Source of the DNA: Bosea sp. 685
GTDB taxonomy: Bacteria; Pseudomonadota; Alphaproteobacteria; Rhizobiales; Beijerinckiaceae
Length of the DNA stretch: 64,000 bases
Assembly: GCF_031884435.1 (NCBI RefSeq)
Contig: NZ_CP134779.1
Span: 372,001 to 436,000 of the forward strand
Direction of reading: 5' to 3'
Position 1 is the stretch's first letter. The number at the start of each line of letters is the position of its first letter. Below, one piece after another: positions 17,882 to 26,653 of the stretch. A model generated the notes under the pieces. That model was not told where the DNA came from. It was given only the letters and a program-made list of their open reading frames with translations, and searched no databases. The translations under genes were made by a program, and so were the position numbers.

Positions 17882-19690
17882 TTGGGCAAGTCTACCGCCA
17901 CGCGTTCGAGACGGCTTTCGGTGCTTCCGAAGCCGGGCTTCCGCCAGTTTTTGGCGCTGAGCGTGGCGGCCACGGCTCTGATGCTCGGCGTGCGCGGCAC
18001 GCAGGATGCCGTCGCCAATGGCGACACGCGCACCATCACCATCACGCATATGCACACCAAGGAGGAGACGACCGTCACCTTCAAGCGTGACGGCCGCTAT
18101 GATTCCGCGGCGCTGGAGAAGCTGAACTGGGCGCTGCGTGACTGGCGCACCGACGAGCCGATCCGGATGGATCCGCGTCTGTTCGACCTTGCCTGGGAGG
18201 TGCAGCGCGCGGTGGGGTCCCAGGAATCCTTCCACGTCGTCTCGGCCTATCGCTCGCCGGGCACCAATTCGATGCTGCGCCGGCGCTCGCGTGCGGTCGC
18301 CAAGAACAGCCAGCACATGCTCGGCAAGGCGATGGATTTCTATCTGCCGGATACGCCGACGGCCAAGATCCGCGAGGCCGGCATGCGGCTGCAGCGCGGC
18401 GGCGTCGGCTTCTATCCCGGCGCGCACACGCCCTTCGTCCATCTCGACGCCGGTTCGGTCCGGTCCTGGCCGCGCATGACGCGCGATCAATTGGTGCGAT
18501 TGTTCCCGGACGAGAAGACAGTTCATCTGCCGGCCGATGGCCACCCGCTCGCGGGCTATGAGCTGGCCAAGGCCGATGTGCTGTCGCGCGGCGGCTCGGT
18601 CGCCGGTTACGCAACTGCCGATTCCGATGAAGGCGCGGTGATCTCTTCGGGCCGCAAGAGCCTGTGGGCGGCTCTCTTCGGCGGCGACGACGAGGAGGCG
18701 GATGCGCGCCCGACGCGCGGTCGCGGCAATTCGCCAAAGCCCCAACCGACCGTCATGGCCTATGCCGCGCCGGCCCGGGATGACAGTAATTCCAATGATG
18801 GCGGGCGCTTCGCCGTCTCGGTGCAGGCTCCCGAGCCGGAGCCCGCCGCCCGCACGGTCGTGCGCGAGCGCTCCGAGCGGCTGGCGCCGAGGATCGTCGA
18901 GCCACAGCCGGCGCAGGTCGCCGCCACGGCGCCTGCCGCTGCGCCGCCCCCGGTCGATGACAAGCGGCCAAGGCTGATCGATGCGCCGCTTCCGCTGGCG
19001 CGACCGCGCGGCCTGACCATGCCACTGCAGCCCGGCGATTCGATCCAGGTCGCGGCCTTGCCCGCCTCCGGCGGCGCGCTCGCCTTCGCTCCGCAAGGCG
19101 CGGCCGCAGAGGATCAGAAATTCGTCCTGGCCTCGCTGCCGCCGCGCCGGCCCGACCAGATGGTTTCGCTGATCGAGGCCGTGGCGGAAGGCAAGCCGAT
19201 GAACGCGCCGTTGCCGCCGACGCGTCCCGCCGCCTTTGCCAATCTGGTGCTCGCGGATCTGCGCGGCGGTGCGGGAGGCTCCACTGAGGCGCCGGAGGTT
19301 CAGCCGGCCGGACGTCTGGTCACGATCACGCATCCGCTGCCGCCTGGCCGTCCGCGCGATGACGGTTTCGCGCTGGCGTCGATGCCCTCCGTCAGCCGGC
19401 ATGCGCCAAGCCCGGCTCCGACCCCGATCGTGGCGCAATACGATGCTGACCGGCCGGGGCTCGATTCGCTCTTCGCGACGGTCGCGCGCAGCCCGACCAC
19501 CGCCGGCAAGGCGGTCACGATCGCCACTGCCCGCACCAAAGCCGGGCCAGCCAATAATGCCGAACCGATTCAGGCTCCGGGACCGGCGGCCTCTCTCGGC
19601 TTCAGCCATGCCGAGCCGAGCGACGCCAAGACGGGCTCGTTCAGCGGCCCGGCGGTGCGGCCGCTGCCGACGAATTTTGTCCAGAACTGA
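17882..19690 (+). CDS. MepK-like peptidoglycan endopeptidase (DUF882/peptidase M15) with long Pro/Ala-rich tail
   Basis: A 602-residue protein from TTG 17882 (MGKSTATRSRRLSVLPKPGF), the first plausible start before the signal segment (FLALSVAATALMLGV). The catalytic domain at about 50-205 matches YcbK/MepK: SAYRSPGTNSMLRRRS, zinc ligands H145 and D152 in SQHMLGKAMDF, and H187 in HLDAGSVRSW. MepK cleaves 3-3 cross-links, and the preceding gene makes them. The remaining 390 residues are low-complexity and rich in Pro, Ala and Arg; E. coli MepK is only about 180 residues. The N-terminal SRR might be a Tat signal, as in E. coli YcbK, but the motif is poor. Confidence 0.88.
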   Translation: MGKSTATRSRRLSVLPKPGFRQFLALSVAATALMLGVRGTQDAVANGDTRTITITHMHTKEETTVTFKRDGRYDSAALEKLNWALRDWRTDEPIRMDPRLFDLAWEVQRAVGSQESFHVVSAYRSPGTNSMLRRRSRAVAKNSQHMLGKAMDFYLPDTPTAKIREAGMRLQRGGVGFYPGAHTPFVHLDAGSVRSWPRMTRDQLVRLFPDEKTVHLPADGHPLAGYELAKADVLSRGGSVAGYATADSDEGAVISSGRKSLWAALFGGDDEEADARPTRGRGNSPKPQPTVMAYAAPARDDSNSNDGGRFAVSVQAPEPEPAARTVVRERSERLAPRIVEPQPAQVAATAPAAAPPPVDDKRPRLIDAPLPLARPRGLTMPLQPGDSIQVAALPASGGALAFAPQGAAAEDQKFVLASLPPRRPDQMVSLIEAVAEGKPMNAPLPPTRPAAFANLVLADLRGGAGGSTEAPEVQPAGRLVTITHPLPPGRPRDDGFALASMPSVSRHAPSPAPTPIVAQYDADRPGLDSLFATVARSPTTAGKAVTIATARTKAGPANNAEPIQAPGPAASLGFSHAEPSDAKTGSFSGPAVRPLPTNFVQN

Positions 19691-19707
19691 GCGCAGTTCG
19701 TTTTGAC

Positions 19708-19798
19708 GGCCGTCTGACGCGGTTGTCTGCGCTTCCGGTGCTCATGGACTTTAGTCCACTCCGCTCCGGTTCTCGACAATCACGCCAGCCGACTCGCA
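19708..19798. repeat. 91-bp dispersed repeat, copy A
   Basis: This segment starts GGCCGTCTGACGCGG and includes CTGCGCTTCCGGTGCTCA and CTCCGGTTCTCGA. It aligns without gaps over about 91 bp with 61899-61989. The central stem TGGACT-TT-AGTCCA is replaced there by CGGAC-ATGAA-GTCCG. It sits between the MepK-like gene and the convergent GST gene. Confidence 0.75.
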
Positions 19799-19835
19799 TG
19801 CCAGTCGACTCGCCAGAACGAATTGCGGGCGCGAT

Positions 19836-20450
19836 CTACGGCTCCTCGCGGTCGATCGGCCAGTGCTTGAACACGTCGAGCGCCTCGCAGGCGCGCGCTT
19901 GGGCCGCCAGTGCCGGCCAGCGTTTCTCCGGCGCATAATCGGGGATCACGAAGCGGCAGAACCCCCAGGCGATCGCGGCGGAGATGTCGCCGGGTCGTAG
20001 ATTCGGCCCCGCGCCGAGTTCGCCGCGCTCGGCCGCCGCGTCGAGCAGGTCAAGCGCGGTGTCGAGCTGGGCGACGATGCGCTCCTGCCAGGGCGCGTAG
20101 CGCTGGGCGTCGGGCCGCTTGCGCTCATATTCGATCGAGACGGCCTTGTCGGCGGCAACGATGCCGATGCCGGTCAGGCCGAGATCGCGTGTCCGCGCTG
20201 CCGCATCGCTTGGGCGCAGCGAGCGGCCGGCGACATCCTCGAAATGCTGGATGATCAGATTGGAATCGGTGATCACCGTGCCGTCGTCGCAGACGAGCGA
20301 GGGCGCCTTGATCAGCGGGTTGACCTTGGCGAAGGCCTCCATGTGCCGGAACACCGAGACCGAGCGGTGCTCGAAATCGAGCCCCAGGAGCCTTCCGGTG
20401 ACGGCGGCGCGGCGGACATAGGGGCTGTCCAGCATTCCTACGAGCAGCAT
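19836..20450 (-). CDS. Glutathione S-transferase family protein
   Basis: A 204-residue cytosolic protein. The N-terminal thioredoxin-like half (MLLVGMLDSPYVRRAAVTGR...FRHMEAFAKVNPLIKAPSLV, then DDGTVITDSNLIIQHFEDVAG) has the cis-Pro loop and the glutathione-binding DS motif. The helical C-terminal half follows (RYAPWQERIVAQLDTALDLL...GDISAAIAWGF). The active-site residue near SPYVRR would be Ser9 or Tyr11. The substrate is unknown, and the gene stands alone, convergent with the MepK-like gene. Confidence 0.9.
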   Translation of the reverse strand: MLLVGMLDSPYVRRAAVTGRLLGLDFEHRSVSVFRHMEAFAKVNPLIKAPSLVCDDGTVITDSNLIIQHFEDVAGRSLRPSDAAARTRDLGLTGIGIVAADKAVSIEYERKRPDAQRYAPWQERIVAQLDTALDLLDAAAERGELGAGPNLRPGDISAAIAWGFCRFVIPDYAPEKRWPALAAQARACEALDVFKHWPIDREEP

Positions 20451-20635
20451 GGCGGTCTCCGGTTCGGGTGCGCCGCAACCATGCCGTGAGGCCGGCGGGA
20501 AGCCACGCGAATTCGCGTGATTTCACGCATCACGGGACGTGATGGAGCCGGGCGTCACGCGAGGGAAAATCCTTGCCCGGGCAAACAAACGCGCTAGCCT
20601 GCGGGACAAGCCCCCAGGCTGGACGAGGTGCGCCC

Positions 20636-21703
20636 ATGTCAGTCGCCGAAAAACGGTTTGCCGCCGAAACCCTGTCTTCGCCACCCGCCGCGCCCGCGCC
20701 CGCCATGGCCGCCGAGCAAGGCCACCCCCACGAGACCGGCGTTGTCGCCTCCAGCGTCTATGCGCATGGCGTGCGCATCGCCGATATACCCATCGAGGAG
20801 GCGGGCGCATGGGCCCGCAAGGACGGTCATGTCGTCTGGATCGGACTGCTCGAGCCCGATGCCGACCTCCTCCATCGCGTGCAGCAGCAGTTCAACCTGC
20901 ATCCGCTCGCGGTCGAGGACGCGACGAACGCCCATCAACGCCCGAAGCTCGAACAATATGGCGACGCGCTCTTCGTCGTTGCCCGCACGGCCCAGCTGGT
21001 CGACAAGCGCATCGCGTTTGGCGAAACGCATATCTTTGTCGGCAACGGCTATATCGTCAGCGTCCGCCATGGCGCCTCCACCTCGTACAAGACCGTGCGA
21101 CAGCATTGGGAGACCTGCCCCACTTCATTGGCGAAGGGGGAGGATTTCATCCTCTACGCGATCCTCGATTTCATCGTCGACAACTACATGCCGGTGCTCG
21201 AGGCGATCCATGAGGAGGTCGAGGAGATCGAGGACAAGGTGCTGGCGAAGCCGATGATCCGTGACGACATCGAGCGGCTCTACATGCTGCGGCGCGATCT
21301 CTTGCGCTTGCGCAATGCAGCCGCGCCATTGGTCGATGTCTGCCAGCGCCTCGCCAATGCCAATGTGCCGCAGGTGCGCCCGACGCTCGCGCCGATGTTC
21401 CGCGACGTGACCGACCATGTTCGCACGGTTCAGGAAAAGATCGACAGCCTGCGCGAGGTGCTCGCCTTCGCCTTCGAGGTGAGCCTGCTGATCGGCCAGA
21501 GCCAGGAAAACGCGATCACCAAGAAGCTCGCCTCATGGGCGGCGATCCTGGCGGTGCCGACCGCGGTCGCCGGCATCTATGGCATGAACTTCAAGAACAT
21601 GCCGGAGCTCGAACTCCAGTTCGGCTATCACACCGTCCTGGTGCTGATCGTGATCTCCTGCGCGATACTCTATTGGCGCTTCCGAAAGAATGGCTGGCTG
21701 TGA
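20636..21703 (+). CDS. corA: CorA family magnesium/divalent cation transporter
   Basis: A 355-residue inner-membrane channel. The start is ATG 20636 with GGACGAGG just upstream; a longer frame from 20573 lacks support. The large cytosolic N-terminal domain (HPLAVEDATNAHQRPKLEQYGDAL is typical) is followed by a long helix (YMLRRDLLRLRNAAAPLVDV). Two C-terminal membrane segments follow, with the signature YGMNF at 315-319 (GMN 316-318) and MPEL in the loop. The protein ends WRFRKNGWL. It may carry Mg, Ni, Co or Zn; the sequence does not settle this. Confidence 0.94.
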   Translation: MSVAEKRFAAETLSSPPAAPAPAMAAEQGHPHETGVVASSVYAHGVRIADIPIEEAGAWARKDGHVVWIGLLEPDADLLHRVQQQFNLHPLAVEDATNAHQRPKLEQYGDALFVVARTAQLVDKRIAFGETHIFVGNGYIVSVRHGASTSYKTVRQHWETCPTSLAKGEDFILYAILDFIVDNYMPVLEAIHEEVEEIEDKVLAKPMIRDDIERLYMLRRDLLRLRNAAAPLVDVCQRLANANVPQVRPTLAPMFRDVTDHVRTVQEKIDSLREVLAFAFEVSLLIGQSQENAITKKLASWAAILAVPTAVAGIYGMNFKNMPELELQFGYHTVLVLIVISCAILYWRFRKNGWL

Positions 21704-21772
21704 GCCATTTCCGATTAAAGCGCGCCGTTCATGCTCGAAAACACCGTGTCATCCTGGGCGACCGAAGGTCGT

Positions 21773-21815
21773 CCGGGATCCATCGTAGGGAACTGTGCTC
21801 TACGATGGATCCCGG
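21773..21815. repeat. Perfect 16-bp inverted repeat between corA and gapR
   Basis: CCGGGATCCATCGTAG (21773-21788) and its exact complement (21800-21815) are separated by 11 bp. The element lies between convergent corA and gapR and is flanked by GC-rich imperfect repeats (GGACCGGCCGGAGGCCGG). It may terminate either gene and looks like another dispersed intergenic palindrome. Confidence 0.8.
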
Positions 21816-21900
21816 AGTTGCGCCGCGGAGCCTGTCCTCGGACCGGCCGGAGGCCGGACCAGGGGACGGCTTGTCAGGGACAGAGTGGGTGTGAAGACGG

Positions 21901-22143
21901 TCAGGCGCTCTCGCCGACGGCCTGCAGGTAGAGGTCGAGGATGGCTTCCTCCTCGGCGCGCTCATTGGCGTCGCGCTTGCGGATGGCGATCACCTTGCGC
22001 AGGACCTTGACGTCGTAGCCGTTGCCCTTGGCCTCGGCATAGACCTCCTTGATATCGTCGGAGATGGTCTTCTTCTCTTCCTCGAGGCGCTCGATGCGCT
22101 CGACGATGCTCTTGAGCTGGTCGCCAGCAACCGGATCTTCCAT
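21901..22143 (-). CDS. gapR: GapR family DNA-binding protein (DUF2312/UPF0335)
   Basis: An 80-residue protein started at ATG 22143 ([20 protein letters not shown]), chosen because AAGGA lies 7 bp upstream; an ATG at 22149 is only one base from that site. The core [20 protein letters not shown] and [19 protein letters not shown] matches GapR of Caulobacter. GapR is a nucleoid-associated protein that binds overtwisted AT-rich DNA ahead of replication and transcription forks and stimulates topoisomerases. It is a small coiled-coil dimer or tetramer. The role here is inferred from the strong family match. Confidence 0.9.
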   Translation of the reverse strand: MEDPVAGDQLKSIVERIERLEEEKKTISDDIKEVYAEAKGNGYDVKVLRKVIAIRKRDANERAEEEAILDLYLQAVGESA

Positions 22144-22254
22144 CTGCATATCCTTAAGCGGTGGGGAAATTTGGCCGGAGGGTTCGCACCGCGCGGGGGC
22201 CGGCGTCAAGCGCGAAGCGGTACTTCGCGCGGGATGCTCAACAGCCGCGATGTC

Positions 22255-23073
22255 TCAGCCGGCGCGCAATGAGGCAAGACATCCGGGCAGGATTGCGGCC
22301 AGTCGCTCCCCCCAGTCGCGTGCGGTGGCGTCGCTGGCAATCAGATCCTGGCGCAGCTCGATCAGGGTCTCGTGCAAGCCCCGCCGCGTGGCGTGGCGGT
22401 CGATCGTGTCGCCGGGCAAGCCGCCGCGATAGGGTTCGTTGTCGCCGACCACGAGGTCGCCCTCACGCTGCAGGGCGGCGATCAGCAACTGCGACAATGC
22501 GCCTTCTCCGTCCCAGAGCACGCCGATATGCCAGGGCCGAACTGCTGCCTTCCAGAACGGCGTGAAGGAGTGCAGCGAGACGATCGCGGGTGGGTGGCCG
22601 GCCGCCAGCGCCGCCTCGATGGCTGTATCGATCGCTGCGTCATAGGGTTCGTAGTAGCGCGCCACACGCTCAGTGATGCCGGCTTGGTCGATATGGCGGT
22701 TGCCGGGCACAATCGCGCCGTCGGAGAGGCGCATCACCAGCGTCGGATCGTCCAGGCCGCGATTGGGATCAATCAGCAGGCGCGAGAAATTGCTCAGCAC
22801 GGCAGGCGCATCGAGCGCGCGCGCCATGGCGCGGGTCATCTCGGCCGCGCCGATGTCGTAGGCGATATGGCGTTCGAGCTGGGCAGGCGGCAGGCCCAGC
22901 GAATTGAGCTCGGGTGGGATCGCATTGGTGGCGTGGTCGCAGATCAGCAGAATGCCGCTGGCGGGATCGCCTGGAATGACCTCGACTTCGCCGGGCGCGC
23001 GGGCCACCGCCGGCTTCAGCGCTATGGCCGGTCGGGTCTTGGCCGGTTGGGTCTCGGCCGGATCGATCCGCAT
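22255..23073 (-). CDS. N-formylglutamate amidohydrolase family protein
   Basis: A 272-residue enzyme started at ATG 23073 (MRIDPAETQPAKTRP), with GAGGGA about 4 bp upstream; the open frame continues further but without a better start. Family blocks are LLICDHATNAIPPELNSLGL, HIAYDIGAAEMTRAMA, LIDPNRGLDDPTLVM and IVSLHSFTPFWK (metal-binding His and Asp). Members hydrolyse N-formylglutamate late in histidine breakdown, but no hut genes are nearby. The placement next to gapR, DUF1036 and pyk seems common in Rhizobiales, so the actual substrate may differ. Confidence 0.87.
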   Translation of the reverse strand: MRIDPAETQPAKTRPAIALKPAVARAPGEVEVIPGDPASGILLICDHATNAIPPELNSLGLPPAQLERHIAYDIGAAEMTRAMARALDAPAVLSNFSRLLIDPNRGLDDPTLVMRLSDGAIVPGNRHIDQAGITERVARYYEPYDAAIDTAIEAALAAGHPPAIVSLHSFTPFWKAAVRPWHIGVLWDGEGALSQLLIAALQREGDLVVGDNEPYRGGLPGDTIDRHATRRGLHETLIELRQDLIASDATARDWGERLAAILPGCLASLRAG

Positions 23074-23196
23074 GCGTCCCTCAAAAAGTATGACTACATC
23101 GGGAAAAGGCTGATGACGTTCGCCCGGCCGCGACTTAAAAGAATCAGCAACGAAAGTCGATGAAATCGACATGAAAGTTCGGGCGGAAGGTGGGCG

Positions 23197-24504
23197 GTGG
23201 TGCAGGCGAGACGTGACGATACGGCAGGCTCTCGCGCAACCGCCCGTACGATCTTCGATGCCGCCGTCGCGCGCGCCCATCCCGCCGGCTGCCTGCCGGC
23301 GCATCTGCCGGCTCCTCCGGCTTCCGGCCGCCTGATCCTGCTCGCCGCCGGCAAGGCGGCAGGCAGCATGACTGCGCTGGCCGAGGCGCATTATCTCGAT
23401 TCAGGTTTTCCACAGGACCGGCTCACCGGCCATGCCGTCGCGCGCCATGGCTATGAGACGGCGACCCGCCACATCCCGATGGTCGCGGCCGGCCATCCCG
23501 TGCCCGACCAGGGCAGCCTCGACAGCGCGGCGAAGGCGCTGGCGCTGGCGGCTACCGCGACCGCCGATGATCTCGTGCTCGTACTGCTCTCAGGCGGCGG
23601 TTCGGCGAACTGGGTCGCGCCGGCCGGCAGCCTGACGCTGGCCGAGAAGCAGGCGGTGAACAAGGCGCTGCTGCGCTCGGGCGCGCCGATCGGCGAGATG
23701 AACATCGTCCGCAAGCGGCTTTCGCGGATCAAGGGCGGCAAGCTGGCGCTCGCCGCTGCTCCGGCGCGTTTGCTGACGCTTGCGGTCTCCGATGTGCCCG
23801 GCGATGAGCCGACCGCGATCGCCTCGGGGCCGACCGTGCCCGACCCGACCACGATGGCGCAGGCCCGCGCCATCGTCGCCCATTACAAGCTCGATCTGCC
23901 GCCGGCTGCGCGCGCTCTTCTCGACGACGACGCCAGCGAGACGCCCAAGCCCGGCCATCCCGCCTTCGCCAACAGCGAATTCCGCATCATCGCCCGCCCG
24001 GCCGATGCGCTGGTGGCGGCCAGGGAGGCTGCAGAGGCCGCAGGCTACGCGGTGCATGATCTTGGCGCTGATCTCGAAGGCGAGGCGCGCGATGTCGCCG
24101 CCGCCCATGCGGCGCTTGCGCGCAAATTGAAGGCGCTGGGTAAGCGCACTGCCATCCTGTCCGGCGGTGAATTGACGGTGACGCTGCGCGGGCAAGGCCG
24201 GGGCGGGCCGAATCAGGAATACGCACTGGCGCTTGCCATCGCGCTCGCCGGCGAACCGGGCATCGTCGCGCTCTCGGGCGATACCGATGGCACCGATGGC
24301 GGCGGCGGCGAGGCGACCGATCCGGCCGGCGCGGTGATCGATCCCACGACTTTGACGCGCGCTGCCGCGCTCGGCCTCGTTCCTGCCCAATCGCTCGCCG
24401 ACAACGATTCGACGGGTTTCTTCGAGCCGCTCGGCGATCTGCTGCGGACGGGGCCGACCTTGACCAATGTGAATGATTGCCGCGTGATCCTGATAGACCC
24501 TTGA
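23197..24504 (+). CDS. Glycerate 2-kinase (GckA/TtuD, MOFRL family)
   Basis: A 435-residue cytosolic kinase that phosphorylates D-glycerate to 2-phosphoglycerate. The start is GTG 23197 after GCGGAAGG. Signature segments are LLSGGGSANWVAPAGSLTL, NIVRKRLSRIKGGKLA and SDVPGDEPTAIASGPTVPDP, then the MOFRL domain (GGELTVTLRGQGRGGPNQE, ALSGDTDGTDGGGG). Pyruvate kinase lies two genes downstream, so glycerate carbon can pass to phosphoenolpyruvate and pyruvate. DUF1036 begins one base after the stop, indicating an operon. Confidence 0.92.
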   Translation: MVQARRDDTAGSRATARTIFDAAVARAHPAGCLPAHLPAPPASGRLILLAAGKAAGSMTALAEAHYLDSGFPQDRLTGHAVARHGYETATRHIPMVAAGHPVPDQGSLDSAAKALALAATATADDLVLVLLSGGGSANWVAPAGSLTLAEKQAVNKALLRSGAPIGEMNIVRKRLSRIKGGKLALAAAPARLLTLAVSDVPGDEPTAIASGPTVPDPTTMAQARAIVAHYKLDLPPAARALLDDDASETPKPGHPAFANSEFRIIARPADALVAAREAAEAAGYAVHDLGADLEGEARDVAAAHAALARKLKALGKRTAILSGGELTVTLRGQGRGGPNQEYALALAIALAGEPGIVALSGDTDGTDGGGGEATDPAGAVIDPTTLTRAAALGLVPAQSLADNDSTGFFEPLGDLLRTGPTLTNVNDCRVILIDP

Positions 24505-24505
24505 A

Positions 24506-24949
24506 ATGACCCGCATCAGCCCGACGATCTTGCGACTATGCCTGCTGGCGGCCGGCCTTATGGTGGGGGCTTCGCCCGCCTTCGCCGATCTGCGCATGTG
24601 CAACACCACCGGCAGCCGCGTCGGCGTCGCGATCGGCTATCGCGACGCGCAGGGCTGGACCACGGAAGGCTGGTGGAATCTCAGCCCACGCGGCTGCGAG
24701 ACGCTGCTGCGCGGCACCTTGGCGGCGCGTTTCTACTATGTGCATGCTGTCGATTACGACAAGGGCGGCGAGTGGACAGGAAAATCCGTCATGTGCACGC
24801 GCAACAAGGAATTCACGATCCGTGGCATCGAGGATTGCCTGGCGCGCGGTTTCGACCGCGCCGGCTTCTTCGAGGTCGATACGGGCGAGCAGAAAAGCTG
24901 GACGATCCAGCTCACCGACACCACCGGCAATGCGCCGCAACGCCCCTGA
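24506..24949 (+). CDS. DUF1036 domain protein
   Basis: A 147-residue exported protein. The signal peptide (about 1-27) ends SPAFADL. The DUF1036 domain follows: LRMCNTTGSRVGVAIGYRD, WWNLSPRGCETLL, FYYVHAVDYDKGGEWTG, MCTRNKEFTIRGIEDC. Cys residues probably form disulfides, and the many Trp and Tyr suggest a compact beta domain. The function of the family is not established. It sits between glycerate kinase and pyruvate kinase with gaps of 1 and 14 bp, so it is co-transcribed with them although it is secreted. Confidence 0.88.
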   Translation: MTRISPTILRLCLLAAGLMVGASPAFADLRMCNTTGSRVGVAIGYRDAQGWTTEGWWNLSPRGCETLLRGTLAARFYYVHAVDYDKGGEWTGKSVMCTRNKEFTIRGIEDCLARGFDRAGFFEVDTGEQKSWTIQLTDTTGNAPQRP

Positions 24950-24963
24950 GGGATTGAAGAAGA

Positions 24964-26403
24964 ATGAAGCGGGAACGCCGGATCAAGATCATCGCCACGC
25001 TGGGGCCTGCCTCCGCGACCGAGGAGATGTGCGCAAAGCTGTTCGAAGCGGGCGTCGACGTCTTCCGCATCAATATGAGCCACACACAGCGCGAGACCTT
25101 GCCCGAGAAGATCGCGATGCTGCGCTCGCTGGAGGCGAAATTCCGCCGCCCGGTCGGGATTCTCGCCGATCTGCAGGGGCCGAAGCTGCGCGTCGGCCAG
25201 TTCGGCGGTGATGGCGGCGTGATGCTGGAGAAGGGCGCGAAGTTCACGCTCGATTCCGATCCCGCGCCCGGCACGCTCAAGCGCGTCCACCTGCCCCATC
25301 CCGAGATCCTGACCGCGCTGGAGCCGGGCCACAACCTCATCCTCGACGACGGCAAGATCCGGCTCGTGGTCGAGAAGGCGACGCCGACCCAGGCCGTGAC
25401 CCGCGTCACGATCGCCGGCCGCCTGTCCTCGCGCAAGGGCGTCAGCCTGCCCGATACGACGATTCCCGTCTCGGCGATGACGGATAAGGACCGTTCGGAC
25501 GCTGAAGCCGCGGCCGCCGCCGGCGTCGACTGGATCGCGCTCTCCTTCGTGCAGCGGCCCGAGGACATGGCCGATCTGCGCAAGATCGTGCAGGGCAGGG
25601 CGCTGGCGCTCGCCAAGATCGAGAAGCCCCAGGCGCTGCTGCGTCTGGAGGAGATCATCGAGGCGTCCGATGCGATCATGGTGGCGCGCGGCGATCTCGG
25701 CGTCGAGATGCCGCTGGAGAAGGTGCCCGGCACGCAGAAGCGCATCGTCCGCATGGCCCGGCGCAAGGGCAAGCCGGTCGTCGTCGCCACGCAGATGCTG
25801 GAGAGCATGATTACTGCCCCGGTGCCGACACGGGCCGAGGTCTCCGACGTCGCCACCGCCGTGTTCGAGGGGGCCGACGCGGTGATGCTCTCGGCCGAGA
25901 GCGCGGCCGGGCAATATCCGGTCGAGGCGGTGACGATGATGAACCGCATCGCCGAGGAAGTCGAAAGCGAGGCGGTCTACCGCACCATCCTGGAATCGCA
26001 GCGGGCCGAGCCTGAGGCGACGGGCGCCGACGCCATTGCCAAGGCTGCCCATGAGATCGCCGACACGCTGAACCTCAAGGCCGTCTGCGCTTGGACCTCT
26101 TCGGGCTCGACGGCGATGCGGCTCGCGCGCGAGCGGCCGAATTCGACGGTGATCGCCTTGACCCCGAACCGCGCCACGGCGCGCCGCCTCACTCTCGTCT
26201 GGGGCGTGCATGCGGTTGTGACCAAGGATGCCAGCGACATCGACGATATGGCCTCGCGCGCCTGCAAATTCGCGGTGCGCGAGAAGTTCGCCAAGCTCGG
26301 CGACCGCATCATCGTGGTGGCGGGCGTGCCCTTCGGCACACCGGGCGCGACCAATATGGTCCGCATCGCCTTCGTGGCGAAGGAGCATGTCGAGCAGGCG
26401 TGA
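24964..26403 (+). CDS. pyk: Pyruvate kinase
   Basis: A 479-residue glycolytic enzyme converting phosphoenolpyruvate and ADP to pyruvate and ATP. The start is MKRERRIKIIATLGPAS. Motifs include the substrate-binding FRINMSHTQRE, the B domain (SRKGVSLPDTTIPVSAMTDK), LAKIEKPQALLRLEEI with the catalytic Lys, IMVARGDLGVEMPLEKVP, and the C domain ending VPFGTPGATNMVRIAFV. Length and order are normal. It is the last gene of the glycerate kinase-DUF1036-pyk operon and is followed by a composite repeat island. Confidence 0.97.
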   Translation: MKRERRIKIIATLGPASATEEMCAKLFEAGVDVFRINMSHTQRETLPEKIAMLRSLEAKFRRPVGILADLQGPKLRVGQFGGDGGVMLEKGAKFTLDSDPAPGTLKRVHLPHPEILTALEPGHNLILDDGKIRLVVEKATPTQAVTRVTIAGRLSSRKGVSLPDTTIPVSAMTDKDRSDAEAAAAAGVDWIALSFVQRPEDMADLRKIVQGRALALAKIEKPQALLRLEEIIEASDAIMVARGDLGVEMPLEKVPGTQKRIVRMARRKGKPVVVATQMLESMITAPVPTRAEVSDVATAVFEGADAVMLSAESAAGQYPVEAVTMMNRIAEEVESEAVYRTILESQRAEPEATGADAIAKAAHEIADTLNLKAVCAWTSSGSTAMRLARERPNSTVIALTPNRATARRLTLVWGVHAVVTKDASDIDDMASRACKFAVREKFAKLGDRIIVVAGVPFGTPGATNMVRIAFVAKEHVEQA

Positions 26404-26406
26404 GGG

Positions 26407-26648
26407 CAATGTCATCCCGCGCGCGTTGCGGTACGCAGTGACGCTGCGCAGACGCGGGACCGTTATCCAGAGCATTTCCGCGCTTCGGAGAAACGCGGAA
26501 ATGCTCTGGCTTCTTATTTTGACGCGTTTTCTTCACGCGAACCGGTGTCCACTTCGCTCGAAAACACTTTAGTTTGGGCGCTTCTCATTTGCGCGATCCC
26601 GCATCTGCGTCGCAGCACTGCGTGCCGCAACACGTGCGGGATGACACG
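26407..26648. repeat. Composite nested palindromic island
   Basis: The outer arms are about 55 bp: 26408-26464 (ATGTCATCCCGCGCGCG...) and 26592-26648 (...CGTGCGGGATGACAC) are imperfect reverse complements. Inside lie a 14-bp perfect hairpin (AGAGCATTTCCGCG at 26469-26482 with 26494-26507) and one copy of a dispersed element (about 26514-26573) containing GCGTTTTCTTCACGCGAACC and GTGTCCACTTCGCTCG. It lies between convergent pyk and the hydrolase gene. Confidence 0.8.
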
Positions 26649-26653
26649 GTGCG

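Noticed and set aside
17873..19609. A 578-residue frame antisense to the MepK-like gene.
   Set aside because: Arg/Gly/His-rich shadow frame with no domain. The plus-strand frame has intact catalytic motifs.
22255..23391. Use of the full 378-residue frame for the N-formylglutamate amidohydrolase.
   Set aside because: The first 106 residues are antisense to the glycerate kinase start and have shadow composition; ATG 23073 has a good ribosome site.
26407..26648. An insertion sequence or transposon remnant after pyk.
   Set aside because: No transposase frame of any length is present; only palindromic repeats are seen, so I list it as a repeat island.
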